A DNA stretch of 30,664 nucleotides, from positions 1 to 30,664 of IMG/VR virus record IMGVR_UViG_3300034095_000605; one strand, written 5' to 3'. How positions within the stretch are numbered: position 1 is the first letter of the stretch; each line of letters opens with the position of its first letter. This stretch comes from a virus. A program made the translations under genes and the position numbers. The notes under the pieces are model-generated. The model made no database searches and had not been told where the DNA came from. It saw only the letters and a program-made list of their open reading frames with translations. Positions 1-6,366 of this stretch are shown piece after piece.

Positions 1-117
1 AAAATTTTGAGCATTTGTACTACCCAGGACACTCGCCTCTAATGCTTGCAATACTACATCTTCTTTGTGAAGGCGACTATTTGATAGATTTAATTTTGTT
101 ATCCATGAAGCTGACAT
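1..117 (-). CDS. Partial hypothetical protein (3' end outside window)
   Basis: An open frame starts with ATG at 117 and runs off the left edge after 39 codons. It is preceded by an AGGA-type ribosome binding site (TAGGAAAAACA before the ATG), which supports the start. The visible part is hydrophilic, with no recognisable motif. It follows the 72-aa gene by a few bases in the same direction, so it is probably part of the same operon. Function unknown. Confidence 0.5.
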   Translation of the reverse strand, partial: MSASWITKLNLSNSRLHKEDVVLQALEASVLGSTNAQNF

Positions 118-129
118 TGTTTTTCCTAT

Positions 130-348
130 TTAAATTTTAATTTTGCTACGGGTAGTAGCCGCTACTGCACGGGCACGACATTCAGCAGTTACTTCTGGGG
201 GTACATTTTCATAATCAGCTAGATTGTTACATTCATATTCAATGACAACAGTGTTGGGATCATCTGTACATAAATTCTCAGGATCCGGTCGTAGCGCAAG
301 CATCAGTGTTATGAGGAGAAGTCCCCCAATTGTAATATTTTTTGTCAT
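130..348 (-). CDS. Small exported or membrane-anchored protein
   Basis: This 72-aa protein has a short positive N-terminus (MTKN) and a hydrophobic stretch at about residues 5-19, then a hydrophilic region with three cysteines (NLC, YEC, AEC). That architecture fits a signal peptide or N-terminal anchor with a periplasmic domain. The ATG overlaps the stop of the upstream gene as ATGA, so translation is probably coupled. A spanin-like or envelope role is possible from the shape alone, but no family was recognised and there is no lipobox. Confidence 0.6.
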   Translation of the reverse strand: MTKNITIGGLLLITLMLALRPDPENLCTDDPNTVVIEYECNNLADYENVPPEVTAECRARAVAATTRSKIKI

Positions 349-692
349 GTTATCACTAAACTATTCTTTTCATTTTTCAAGATGTTGACCAACTGACGAT
401 TGCGTTCATCTTGTTCTTTGCGTTCACGCTTTTTGACATCGCTAATCTTTAGCATTTGATCATAATCACGCGCCCACACTACACCTTGCATAAACTTGCC
501 AGCCTCTTCCAATGATCCAACAAATAAGACAGCATCACGACAATAGATAGGCAATGAATCTTTATCTTTGGGAACCAATGCTATAGTTTCACCATAAGTA
601 TTATCGTATTTATTTGAGGCAAACTTCATTCCGATCTGATCGGCCATTTCTTCTAACTTGCGAATTTTTTGAATTGTAACCCAGCCTAACAT
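345..692 (-). CDS. Conserved phage hypothetical protein
   Basis: This 115-aa soluble protein contains a segment of the type IYCRDAVLFVGSLEEA followed by WARDYDQML, a pattern I associate with small conserved proteins of large T4-like phages. The C-terminal third is strongly charged (KKRERKEQDERNRQ) and probably helical. It overlaps the next gene by ATGA and starts just after the TAA of the gene upstream (TAATATG), so it sits inside a coupled operon read from the promoter near 2002-2030. Function unknown. Confidence 0.7.
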   Translation of the reverse strand: MLGWVTIQKIRKLEEMADQIGMKFASNKYDNTYGETIALVPKDKDSLPIYCRDAVLFVGSLEEAGKFMQGVVWARDYDQMLKISDVKKRERKEQDERNRQLVNILKNEKNSLVIT

Positions 693-693
693 A

Positions 694-1056
694 TTATGCT
701 TTCAATGTTTCCCAAATATATTCTTTTTCCATCTTTTCAACCCACTTGGTTCTGATACCACCTTCATCATGCAACCAAGCTATTACATTTTCATTACATC
801 CCCAGCTAGTTGGCGGGAGTCTTGATTCAGTAGTTAACCATTTGACAATCTCAAAGATAACATGCTTGTTGGCATTGTCTGCGCTTGATACGGCTCCATA
901 CAAATTATTAGTAAGTATGCTTGTAAGAAAACCACCAGGCGGGTAACCTTTAAGGAAATAATTGTCCAATGCTTCCATTGTATGCTCAGGAAAAGCTAAC
1001 TCACCCAATCGACGACTTTCTTTCTGTTTTGAAACCAGTGATAATTTTTTAGTCAT
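694..1056 (-). CDS. Conserved phage hypothetical protein (PPGGFL motif)
   Basis: This 120-aa protein carries the motif PEHTMEALDNYFLKGYPPGGF followed by a TNNLYGAVSSAD segment. Similar small proteins of unknown function recur in large phages, as far as I recall. The C-terminal half is Trp-rich with conserved-looking helices. It is embedded in the minus-strand operon between the 43-aa membrane peptide gene and the 115-aa gene. No catalytic motif or membrane segment is visible. Confidence 0.7.
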   Translation of the reverse strand: MTKKLSLVSKQKESRRLGELAFPEHTMEALDNYFLKGYPPGGFLTSILTNNLYGAVSSADNANKHVIFEIVKWLTTESRLPPTSWGCNENVIAWLHDEGGIRTKWVEKMEKEYIWETLKA

Positions 1057-1062
1057 GCGGCA

Positions 1063-1194
1063 TTATTCTTTCACCTGTTCTTGCACCATTGCTTTTGTTT
1101 TGTTTACTCCATTATCAAGCAATTTAGCGACTCCGCTAAAACCAATAGTAGAAATAACGATACCAAACATAGTTCCTAGAAAAAAGTTTCTCAT
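1063..1194 (-). CDS. Small membrane protein, 43 aa
   Basis: A short gene read by eye: MRNFFLGTMFGIVIST, then a hydrophobic stretch to about residue 24, and a charged tail ending in QEQVKE. One transmembrane helix with a cytoplasmic or periplasmic tail is likely. The ATG overlaps the TGA of the upstream entericidin-like gene (ATGA at 1191-1194), so the two small envelope proteins are translationally coupled. Function unknown. Confidence 0.65.
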   Translation of the reverse strand: MRNFFLGTMFGIVISTIGFSGVAKLLDNGVNKTKAMVQEQVKE

Positions 1195-1331
1195 TTTGCT
1201 GCTGGTTTAATCCATGTTGACATTGCATCAGTCCCGTGTTTTACATCTTCACCGACTCCCTTGACTGCTCCCGCTATTGTACTGCATCCTGAGATAAAAG
1301 TCAATAGCAATATACCCAATATCGTTTTCAT
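1191..1331 (-). CDS. Entericidin EcnA/B-like small lipoprotein
   Basis: This 46-aa protein has a signal sequence (MKTILGILLLTF), a lipobox ending ISGC at residue 15, and then CSTIAGAVKGVGEDVKHGTDA. That layout matches the entericidin A/B family of tiny bacterial lipoproteins, which in Enterobacteria form a chromosomal toxin-antidote pair acting at the cell envelope. The match is based on the lipobox and the GxGxD-type amphipathic segment. It overlaps genes on both sides by ATGA. It may have been captured from a host; whether it is toxic or structural cannot be told. Confidence 0.75.
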   Translation of the reverse strand: MKTILGILLLTFISGCSTIAGAVKGVGEDVKHGTDAMSTWIKPAAK

Positions 1332-1969
1332 GCGATTACCTTTACCCGATTCAATTGAGTAACATTGTCACGGTGTGCTTTGACAGTGCCCTGCAGGTCA
1401 ACCATCATACCCACTTCTAGTTGATGTTTGAATGCAAAGAACAACACTTGGTCATCACTGGTGATGCCAGTGACATAGTTGGTGTCCCATTGTTGCGAAT
1501 AGAAAGTTTTGAGAACTTCAATCCTGACCGAGACTTTATCAGTCAGTTGGCCAATGAATCCACCGGTAGCAAACGCAACTCGCTGGTCCACAGTTTGTCG
1601 TTTCATGCCACGCTCGTAGCATGAAGGCAAACTAGTGAGTACTGCGATATCATAATTAGTTTCAATAGTTTCACGATTGGCAAGTAGCATTGCAGTGTTG
1701 TCAAACTCCGACAACTTGATACCTTTAAGGATTTTGAATGTGAATGCTTGATAGAACTGTCGAACCAATTTACCTTGCTCAACATCTTCTGCGGTAATCA
1801 TACTGGGTTCAGCAAGCAAATTCAGTACCAATCGGCGATTAGTTTGACCAGCGGGAGCATCTGCATCAACCTTGATATAACCTTGATTGAGGCGTTGTGC
1901 TTGACAGGCCGCAGCCCATGCGTCATCAGCGTTGATATTCAGGAGAGCAGGTTTGTGATAGTTAGCCAT
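1328..1969 (-). CDS. Phage protein with OB-fold-like C-terminus
   Basis: This 213-aa soluble protein is the first gene downstream of the consensus promoter at 2002-2030 and has an AAGGA ribosome binding site in the duplicated leader. The C-terminal 70 residues alternate beta-type segments (SVRIEVLKTFY, NYVTGITSDDQVLFFAF, MMVDLQGTVKAHRDN, TQLNRVKVIA), which looks like an OB-fold nucleic-acid-binding domain. The N-terminal part is helical with no motif. A single-stranded nucleic acid binding role is inference only. Confidence 0.6.
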   Translation of the reverse strand: MANYHKPALLNINADDAWAAACQAQRLNQGYIKVDADAPAGQTNRRLVLNLLAEPSMITAEDVEQGKLVRQFYQAFTFKILKGIKLSEFDNTAMLLANRETIETNYDIAVLTSLPSCYERGMKRQTVDQRVAFATGGFIGQLTDKVSVRIEVLKTFYSQQWDTNYVTGITSDDQVLFFAFKHQLEVGMMVDLQGTVKAHRDNVTQLNRVKVIA

Positions 1970-2030
1970 TTTGAGTCCTTTAATTAACTGTCTAAGATTG
2001 TATTATATACCCAAATTCATTTAATGTCAA
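1967..2030 (-). repeat. 64-bp direct repeat, copy 1 (promoter plus leader cassette)
   Basis: This stretch is identical, base for base, to 2354-2417. It includes the start codon of the downstream gene, its ribosome binding site, the untranslated leader and the complete -10/-35 promoter. The flanking bases differ on both sides, so the duplication boundaries are sharp. Confidence 0.95.
2002..2030 (-). promoter_or_regulatory. Consensus sigma70-type promoter for the 213-aa gene
   Basis: Read on the minus strand, TTGACA (2025-2030) is followed by exactly 17 bp and then TATAAT (2002-2007), a perfect match to the bacterial sigma70 consensus. The leader to the ATG at 1969 is about 26 nt. The stop codon TGA of the upstream 109-aa gene lies inside the -35 box. 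Confidence 0.92.
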
Positions 2031-2356
2031 ATTTGGTTAATTGCGGACACCCGAATCTCAGCACTATCAACTTTGATACTGCGACTATAAACAGTGTTTT
2101 TGAACTTTTCACGCAGGTTGTATTTGCGATATTTGTCCAATGTCAGTGTCTTACCTTTAGTGCCAATTCCACCGCGACCCATAGAAATCAATGTATTCAA
2201 TTGCTTGGAAAAGTAATAGTTACTATGTGTCAAATCAACGCCAATACCATTAGAGACAATGCGTTTGAGTTTATATACACTAGTAGGTCCTACAACACCT
2301 TCAACAAGTTTGTATTCAGCATTTTTAGAGAATTCAGCATAGTCAGATAAAATCAT
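2027..2356 (-). CDS. Hypothetical protein, 109 aa
   Basis: This soluble, basic 109-aa protein is preceded by its own copy of the 64-bp promoter cassette, with AAGGA in the leader. Its last codons run into the -35 element of the next promoter. No conserved motif is recognised; the middle contains a Gly-rich MGRGGIGTKGK segment. The strong dedicated promoter suggests early, high expression, but nothing indicates the function. Confidence 0.7.
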   Translation of the reverse strand: MILSDYAEFSKNAEYKLVEGVVGPTSVYKLKRIVSNGIGVDLTHSNYYFSKQLNTLISMGRGGIGTKGKTLTLDKYRKYNLREKFKNTVYSRSIKVDSAEIRVSAINQI

Positions 2357-2417
2357 TTTGAGTCCTTTAATTAACTGTCTAAGATTGTATTATATACCCA
2401 AATTCATTTAATGTCAA
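2354..2417 (-). repeat. 64-bp direct repeat, copy 2 (promoter plus leader cassette)
   Basis: Identical to 1967-2030, offset by 387 bp. The copies share promoter, leader, ribosome binding site and ATG, and diverge immediately inside the coding sequence and immediately upstream of the -35 box. Confidence 0.95.
2389..2417 (-). promoter_or_regulatory. Consensus sigma70-type promoter for the 109-aa gene
   Basis: TTGACA at 2412-2417, a 17-bp spacer and TATAAT at 2389-2394 on the minus strand. The sequence is identical to the promoter at 2002-2030 because both lie in the duplicated 64-bp cassette. Confidence 0.92.
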
Positions 2418-2424
2418 GGCAGGA

Positions 2425-2444
2425 ACGCCCCAATTAAGGGGCAT
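2425..2444 (-). terminator. GC-rich hairpin, possible weak terminator
   Basis: GCCCC and GGGGC arms flank a six-base loop between the stop of the 90-aa gene and the promoter at 2389-2417. The hairpin could end transcripts arriving from upstream and isolate the promoter. The following bases are not a convincing U-tract, so termination is uncertain. Confidence 0.4.
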
Positions 2445-2458
2445 TATTTGGGTAAGAA

Positions 2459-2731
2459 TTACTTCTTAGGGGTGTTTTGGTTTACAAAACCATACATACG
2501 TTCAGCAGTTTCCAAAATCTTGTCTAGACCTGGAAAAGTTGGCATACCCACTGTAGTAACGATTTGACCAGTCTTTTCATCCTTAGCGACAGTCATTTCC
2601 CAACCGCGGAATTTAGAGTGATAATCTTCACTAACTAAGCCCTTAGCCATATCTAGAATTTCGGTACGGATTTCGTAGCCGTTCTTGTTGAATTTTACTT
2701 CGGGTAATTTTGGTGTATCAAATGTTGACAT
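2459..2731 (-). CDS. Conserved phage hypothetical protein, 90 aa
   Basis: A soluble 90-aa protein with the segments LPEVKFNKNGYEIRTEIL and PGLDKILETAERMYGFVN, which I recognise as typical of small conserved T4-like phage proteins with no assigned role. A strong AAGGAG ribosome binding site stands 7 bp before the ATG and fixes the start. The gene is followed by the hairpin at 2425-2444 and then the duplicated promoter, so it probably ends its transcription unit. Confidence 0.75.
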   Translation of the reverse strand: MSTFDTPKLPEVKFNKNGYEIRTEILDMAKGLVSEDYHSKFRGWEMTVAKDEKTGQIVTTVGMPTFPGLDKILETAERMYGFVNQNTPKK

Positions 2732-2810
2732 ATTAATCTCCTTGTGTTAATGTCGGTGTGTGTGAACTGGTTTATTTTTATCAGTCTTTACCTTGACTGT
2801 TTCACCCTCA

Positions 2811-3017
2811 TTATGAGGATAACTTGTTTTTACTGATACTGTCAGCAGTATAAGACAACATCTCTATTGTATTCTTTGCTAGCATCTTTGCAAAGACTGT
2901 TTGGGCATCTATAAAGTCATTGGCAACTTTATTTAATCTCTCATCTTTGTAAATTTGATTAGTTGCCATCCTTTTTGAGGATTGAATCAGATCAATATAA
3001 AATTCAGGTGTAAACAT
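2811..3017 (-). CDS. Phasin-like small protein
   Basis: The start is taken at 3017 because AAAGG lies just upstream; an ATG at 3059 is in frame but has no such site. The 68-aa product begins MFTPEFYIDLIQSSKR and continues with NDFIDAQTVFAKMLAKNT. This resembles the N-terminal helix and the DAQT-x-FAK segment of phasin proteins, which coat polyhydroxyalkanoate granules in bacteria. It is shorter than bacterial phasins (usually over 100 aa). A TATAAATA motif lies 48 nt upstream. Family call moderate; role in infection unknown. Confidence 0.6.
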   Translation of the reverse strand: MFTPEFYIDLIQSSKRMATNQIYKDERLNKVANDFIDAQTVFAKMLAKNTIEMLSYTADSISKNKLSS

Positions 3018-3038
3018 AATATTTCCTTTGTGTGTGTA

Positions 3039-3059
3039 ATGAGTTTTTACAGAACTCAT
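3039..3059 (-). promoter_or_regulatory. Leader hairpin upstream of the phasin-like gene
   Basis: ATGAGTT and AACTCAT arms of 7 bp flank a 7-base loop between the TATAAATA motif and the ribosome binding site. No U-run follows on the minus strand, so it is more likely an RNA stability or leader element than a terminator. Confidence 0.35.
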
Positions 3060-3064
3060 AACTG

Positions 3065-3072
3065 TATTTATA
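3065..3072 (-). promoter_or_regulatory. T4-type late promoter motif TATAAATA
   Basis: An exact TATAAATA, the consensus late promoter of T4 recognised by the gp55 sigma factor, lies on the minus strand over the stop codon of the upstream gene and 48 nt before the phasin-like start. Chance occurrence in AT-rich DNA is possible. Confidence 0.4.
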
Positions 3073-3376
3073 CTTCAATATAGGTTTCTCTATACTTCTG
3101 CATAGCTTTTGCTCTGGCAACTGCTAATCTTACGATTACATAATCAGATAATGGTTCATCATCTAAATCTATAACCTTTATGTCTACTTCGTAGACTTTA
3201 GGACGACTGTATGCACGATGACAGTCCAAATCTTCTGGGCCATCATCGTCCCTATTATTGTCGTCTATTGTTAGATTACTTAGAAGCAGGAGTTGCTGGC
3301 TTGACTGCCGGTGCTGCTGGAGCAGCTTTATCTGTAGCTTTTTTGTCCTTGACAGGTTTATCACTTTTAGTGGCAT
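3068..3376 (-). CDS. Small conserved hypothetical protein, start uncertain
   Basis: The C-terminal 50 residues (VYEVDIKVIDLDDEPLSDY, then RLAVARAKAMQKYRE) look like a real folded protein. The N-terminal 34 residues of the open frame overlap the Ala/Lys-rich gene out of frame and look like an artefact (Gln/Leu runs). No ATG exists between 3276 and the conserved part; a TTG at 3229 is the only near candidate and lacks a good ribosome binding site. A frameshift link to the upstream gene cannot be excluded. The coordinates give the whole open frame. Confidence 0.45.
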   Translation of the reverse strand: MPLKVINLSRTKKLQIKLLQQHRQSSQQLLLLSNLTIDDNNRDDDGPEDLDCHRAYSRPKVYEVDIKVIDLDDEPLSDYVIVRLAVARAKAMQKYRETYIEV

Positions 3377-3635
3377 CCACTTTTTTGTCTTCCTTTTTCT
3401 TAGCCAATTTAAGTTCTTCTTTGGCTGGTGCTGTAGCCTTAGCAGGTGCTGCTACTGGTTTAGCCGCGGCTGGTGCCGTTGCTTCAACTTTGTCAGCTGG
3501 AGTCTTTTTAGCTTCTTCTTTCTTGGCCGGGGCCGCAGCAGGTGCAGCAACAGCGGGTGCTGTAGTCTTGGCTGGCTCAGCAGCCAAGGCGGCAGTGGCC
3601 AATAAAGTAGCGATAACAGTGACGATTTTCTTCAT
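3276..3635 (-). CDS. Ala/Lys/Pro-rich exported protein
   Basis: The 119-aa product starts with a clear signal peptide (MKKIVTVIATLLATAALAA) with likely cleavage near residue 18-19. The mature part is low-complexity, made almost entirely of Ala, Lys, Pro, Thr and Val with repeated APA and AKK words. An AAAGGAAAC ribosome binding site precedes the ATG. Such proteins are common in the periplasm of betaproteobacteria and similar to histone H1-like tails in composition. The base composition is GC-richer than its neighbours, which suggests capture from a host or repeat expansion. Function unknown. Confidence 0.7.
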   Translation of the reverse strand: MKKIVTVIATLLATAALAAEPAKTTAPAVAAPAAAPAKKEEAKKTPADKVEATAPAAAKPVAAPAKATAPAKEELKLAKKKEDKKVDATKSDKPVKDKKATDKAAPAAPAVKPATPASK

Positions 3636-3725
3636 TTGTGGTTTCCTTTTAAAGTATGAAAGTTGGTAGCAACATTATTGTGTCTACATATATATAACGT
3701 GGCAGCCCACGGAACCGTTGACAAG

Positions 3726-3733
3726 ACTAAATA
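3726..3733 (+). promoter_or_regulatory. Late-promoter-like motif ACTAAATA
   Basis: GACTAAATA stands a few bases before the ATG at 3738; the same nine bases occur at 7234-7242 upstream of the other isolated plus-strand gene. It resembles the T4 late box TATAAATA at 6 of 8 positions. If it is a promoter, the mRNA for the 3738 gene would be leaderless. Confidence 0.3.
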
Positions 3734-3737
3734 CTAA

Positions 3738-4232
3738 ATGCAATTACAATACATTTCTTATCAGGGCATTTACGACGGCACCAATTTTGAAGATGCTGCC
3801 TTACCTAAACAAATAACTAAATCTATGAATGCTGGATTTAGTACCATGGTGAATGTCTGGCGCGATAGTGGGAAACTTTATTTGGGTGTTAATCAACCAA
3901 TTACTGAAGTGACTGAGAAATATCTGCAAGGACCTAGATTTTGGCTAAATGCCATGAATAGTGATATGCAGAATTGGATTGTAACTCAACCAAGCAATCT
4001 TTACCCAAACTACTTCTGGTTCCCCACTGCTACCGAAAGTACACCGGTAACCGCAAGTAATGGAAAAATTATTACTCCCGGTACTGTACCCATAGACAAT
4101 ACCAGTGTTATATTTCTTCCTGAGATACAGGATAGAGGAATGTTCAGTACAGTACACCTACGATGTTTCGGTGTATGTAGTAATTATTTGTCTTTTATTA
4201 AACGAATGCGTAATGAAGGTGTGTGGTATTAA
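3738..4232 (+). CDS. GDPD/PI-PLC-like protein with lost catalytic residues
   Basis: This 164-aa protein can be laid over a small phosphodiesterase family whose pattern I recall as SHRG, GFDVEIDVW, LGHD, HAKN, FWH and a C-terminal GICSDY. Here the same frame reads SYQG (7-10), GFSTMVNVW (33-41), LGVN (49-52), LNAMN (70-74), FWF (93-95) and GVCSNY. The scaffold is kept but the His, Glu and Asp residues are replaced, so it is probably a non-catalytic derivative, perhaps a binding or structural protein. It is a lone plus-strand gene without a Shine-Dalgarno site. The assignment rests on remembered family motifs. Confidence 0.5.
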   Translation: MQLQYISYQGIYDGTNFEDAALPKQITKSMNAGFSTMVNVWRDSGKLYLGVNQPITEVTEKYLQGPRFWLNAMNSDMQNWIVTQPSNLYPNYFWFPTATESTPVTASNGKIITPGTVPIDNTSVIFLPEIQDRGMFSTVHLRCFGVCSNYLSFIKRMRNEGVWY

Positions 4233-4251
4233 CTGGATTTTCCTTCAGTTA
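4230..4251. terminator. Symmetric hairpin between convergent genes
   Basis: TAACTG and CAGTTA form a 6-bp stem with a 10-base loop. The outer bases are the TAA stop codons of the two convergent genes. The stem is short and has no strong U-run, so any bidirectional terminator activity would be weak. Confidence 0.3.
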
Positions 4252-4638
4252 TTGTCGCACCCTAACTGATTCTAAATAACTTTCTATATCACCATATAGT
4301 GCTAGCATCATTGCTATCTTACTATCATATAGTCTTATAAACGGTTCTTTTGCTTCTATGGTTTTATTTACGCTAAAGTAATATGGACATTTAATTTTCT
4401 TATTGCATTCAGTTAGAAACTTATACCAAAAGTTAAGTTTAATCTTAACCGGTAAGTCAAAATATTCAATTTCTGCTTGTCTAAACATTAGATCACCTTG
4501 TGGGGTGAGGCGTAGACTATCACCTGATTTGGTGAACCACCAATCACTTATCACTGTTTCAATTGGGATGTTATTACTAGGCAGTTGATCCATAACTGCT
4601 CTAGTGATTGTATATTTTACTTTTCGTCTATCACTCAT
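4249..4638 (-). CDS. Conserved phage hypothetical protein, 129 aa
   Basis: A soluble protein whose C-terminal half contains KKIKCPYYFSV and IRLYDSKIAMMLALYGDIESYL, a signature I associate with conserved proteins of T4-like phages. The N-terminal half is beta-rich (SLRLTPQGDLMFRQAEIEYFDL). It overlaps the upstream 97-aa gene by 8 bp, and is the last gene of a minus-strand run that ends at the convergent hairpin. No enzymatic motif is seen. Confidence 0.75.
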   Translation of the reverse strand: MSDRRKVKYTITRAVMDQLPSNNIPIETVISDWWFTKSGDSLRLTPQGDLMFRQAEIEYFDLPVKIKLNFWYKFLTECNKKIKCPYYFSVNKTIEAKEPFIRLYDSKIAMMLALYGDIESYLESVRVRQ

Positions 4639-4924
4639 CTGGGTACACAGTGGTACCTTGGTTCATGTATACCACAGTGAACAAAGCTGTTTTAAATTGT
4701 ATGTTTAGTTTGCGACAAAGATTCCGTGCATGACCTGGATTACTGAAACTTGTTTTCTTATACTTGGGAGTAGCATCCGGATCTTGATAGTGCTGTGACT
4801 TTAAATTGATAGGCTGACCATCATAGAATACAGCCCATATACCCGCAGCTTCTACAATTTGATCAGACTTGTATGTTACTTTATCTACTAATTCAAGTAA
4901 AACTTTTGGTTGCATTCTTGCCAT
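4631..4924 (-). CDS. Conserved phage hypothetical protein, 97 aa
   Basis: The protein contains AAGIWAVFYDGQPINLKSQ and KYKKTSFSNPGHARNLCRKLN, which recur in large phages as a protein of unknown role. The start ATG shares one base with the stop of the upstream 65-aa gene (TAATG), a typical re-initiation arrangement. The composition is basic and it may bind nucleic acid, but there is no clear fold. Confidence 0.75.
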   Translation of the reverse strand: MARMQPKVLLELVDKVTYKSDQIVEAAGIWAVFYDGQPINLKSQHYQDPDATPKYKKTSFSNPGHARNLCRKLNIQFKTALFTVVYMNQGTTVYPDE

Positions 4925-5121
4925 TAAAATTTACCTCCGACTATTTCAAGTTGAATAACTTCGGAAGTGTTTTTCTTTCCCTCAGTAACCTCATAGTGAT
5001 CTACCAACAATTTAGCTAATTCATCACGCAGACCGCGCGCATCGGATAATGGGATAACCACATCCTTACCCTGTCTACTTTCAATATTAGTTACTCTATC
5101 AATAAATCGTTTAATATGCAT
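4924..5121 (-). CDS. Conserved phage hypothetical protein, 65 aa
   Basis: A small protein with the pattern MHIKRFIDRVTNIESRQGKD and SDARGLRDELAKLL, probably two helices. It is joined to both neighbours by TAATG overlaps, so it belongs to a tightly coupled set of four genes. Similar short proteins occur in T4-like phages; no function is known to me. Confidence 0.7.
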   Translation of the reverse strand: MHIKRFIDRVTNIESRQGKDVVIPLSDARGLRDELAKLLVDHYEVTEGKKNTSEVIQLEIVGGKF

Positions 5122-5579
5122 TAGATATTTATCTGAGTTTTTGCTTCGTCCTCAGTTTTATAAGGACCCATATACTCATAACGCTGTATAAAGATGTATT
5201 TAGGACAAAAAATGATATTTGGTTCTTCACCTTGATACAACACATACCAACCCGCGGCATGAAAGCACTTGCTTTTCAGTGTTTTTGTAAAAACATGTAT
5301 CTTGCGCTTGATATCAAGTATAGAGTTATATGCCTTCTTGGTAGTGGGATAATCGTTGAAGGGAACTTCTTTTTTTGTTTTATCTAGCTTAATGGTTTGA
5401 AACTCTATATTGGTTTGCTTTTGAATACTATTAGTATTTTTAAAATGAGTTTTACTGCCGTTAAGTTTTACCTCAAAGCCGGAACCATCAGCAATAACAT
5501 TTCCTACCTTTTCAGTACCATCAGTAACAATCCAAAATTGATTCTTAACGACGGGTTTTGCGATTAGTGGTTTTGTCAT
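5121..5579 (-). CDS. Conserved phage hypothetical protein, 152 aa
   Basis: This basic protein carries VVKNQFWIVTDGTEKVGN near the N-terminus and, near the C-terminus, SKCFHAAGWYVLYQ, FCPKYIFIQRYEYMGPYKTEDEA. These match a recurrent T4-like phage family of unknown function. Its start lies inside the end of the upstream gene (35-bp overlap in another frame), and its stop overlaps the next start. Confidence 0.75.
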   Translation of the reverse strand: MTKPLIAKPVVKNQFWIVTDGTEKVGNVIADGSGFEVKLNGSKTHFKNTNSIQKQTNIEFQTIKLDKTKKEVPFNDYPTTKKAYNSILDIKRKIHVFTKTLKSKCFHAAGWYVLYQGEEPNIIFCPKYIFIQRYEYMGPYKTEDEAKTQINI

Positions 5580-5838
5580 CTTCTTTCATTTCTATTAATT
5601 TTGTAATCTTTTTAAAATTACTTTGTTTGTCTACTATAACATTATAGGTTACTTCTGCAAAGCGAATTGGCAAATCTAAATGAATGACAAACTGCGGGCC
5701 AATTGTTTCATTGATTACAGTATCAAGTCCAATCGCACCCACAAACGGAATTTTGTTCCAGTATCCAAAGACTCGTTGACCAAATGCATATTTAGCCTCG
5801 TGCCTATTCTTAGCAAAATAATCAGCTAGACTTACCAT
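5545..5838 (-). CDS. Conserved phage hypothetical protein, 97 aa
   Basis: The start at 5838 is chosen because a GGGAA ribosome binding site precedes it and the upstream gene stops at 5840 (TAGCATG). A longer frame to 5940 would overlap that gene by 100 bp. The product contains YAFGQRVFGYWNKIPFVGAIGLDT and GPQFVIHLDLPI, a beta-rich pattern seen in conserved phage proteins. The C-terminus is charged. Function unknown. Confidence 0.7.
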   Translation of the reverse strand: MVSLADYFAKNRHEAKYAFGQRVFGYWNKIPFVGAIGLDTVINETIGPQFVIHLDLPIRFAEVTYNVIVDKQSNFKKITKLIEMKEDDKTTNRKTRR

Positions 5839-5839
5839 G

Positions 5840-6103
5840 CTATTCCCATTGATGTGTTTTGTCATTCCAATGCCGGGTATCGTAAATGTGCAATTCACAT
5901 TCGTAACCAAACAGTCCAAATTCCATGCGTAGTCCAGCATGATCTTGTCTAATTGAATATGCTAATGCTAATTTAACAATATTTGCTGTACAGTAAATAT
6001 TGGCTTCAACTGCTTTATTCTTAGTGAGTAGCTTGCTAGTTGATGCTAATATTTCAAAGCGGGTGCTGAACGGATAGTCAATAGAAAAATTTATATTGAT
6101 CAT
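5840..6103 (-). CDS. Conserved phage hypothetical protein, 87 aa
   Basis: An 87-aa protein ending in MEFGLFGYECELHIYDTRHWN, a tail I recognise from small T4-like phage proteins. It overlaps the upstream gene by 4 bp (ATGA) and stops two bases before the next start. Three cysteines or histidines near the end do not form an obvious metal site. Function unknown. Confidence 0.65.
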   Translation of the reverse strand: MININFSIDYPFSTRFEILASTSKLLTKNKAVEANIYCTANIVKLALAYSIRQDHAGLRMEFGLFGYECELHIYDTRHWNDKTHQWE

Positions 6104-6366
6104 TCTTCAACTCTAAAATGTTGTTTAATCTTTGCCACTGAATCTGCTTTTGCATTGAACCATTCATCTGTATATGAATCTTCTGGACCACCAACTTGAA
6201 TACATTCTTGAACAATCAACAGGGCGAACTTTTCCCAATAGTGAATTGATGGTAAACTTGCGTCATATTGAGTAAGAAAACACTCAACGTCCAGATTAGA
6301 TTCGTCCACCATAATTTCAGACTTTAAGCCAGCCCGTTCAGCAAGTTCTTTAATTCGTTCGTTCAT
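6100..6366 (-). CDS. Paralogous phage protein (MNxxIK...VEE family), member 1
   Basis: The 88-aa protein begins MNERIKELAERAG, contains WEKFALLIVQECIQV, and ends IKQHFRVEE. The same plan (MNxxIK start, F-x-LIV-x-C centre, I-x-x-[HY]FG[VI]EE end) is seen in the neighbouring 69-aa gene and in the gene at 8060-8308. These are tandem paralogues of a small helical family of unknown role that I associate with large T4-like phages. It is joined to both neighbours by 4-bp overlaps. Confidence 0.7.
   Translation of the reverse strand: MNERIKELAERAGLKSEIMVDESNLDVECFLTQYDASLPSIHYWEKFALLIVQECIQVGGPEDSYTDEWFNAKADSVAKIKQHFRVEE

Noticed and set aside
3211-3669. Long plus-strand Ala/Leu-rich frames over the Ala/Lys-rich gene
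   Set aside because: They are mirror frames of a low-complexity minus-strand gene with a clear signal peptide and ribosome binding site.
5839-5940. 34-residue N-terminal extension of the 97-aa protein at 5545
   Set aside because: It overlaps the end of a better-supported gene in another frame; the ATG at 5838 has a GGGAA site and follows the stop directly.
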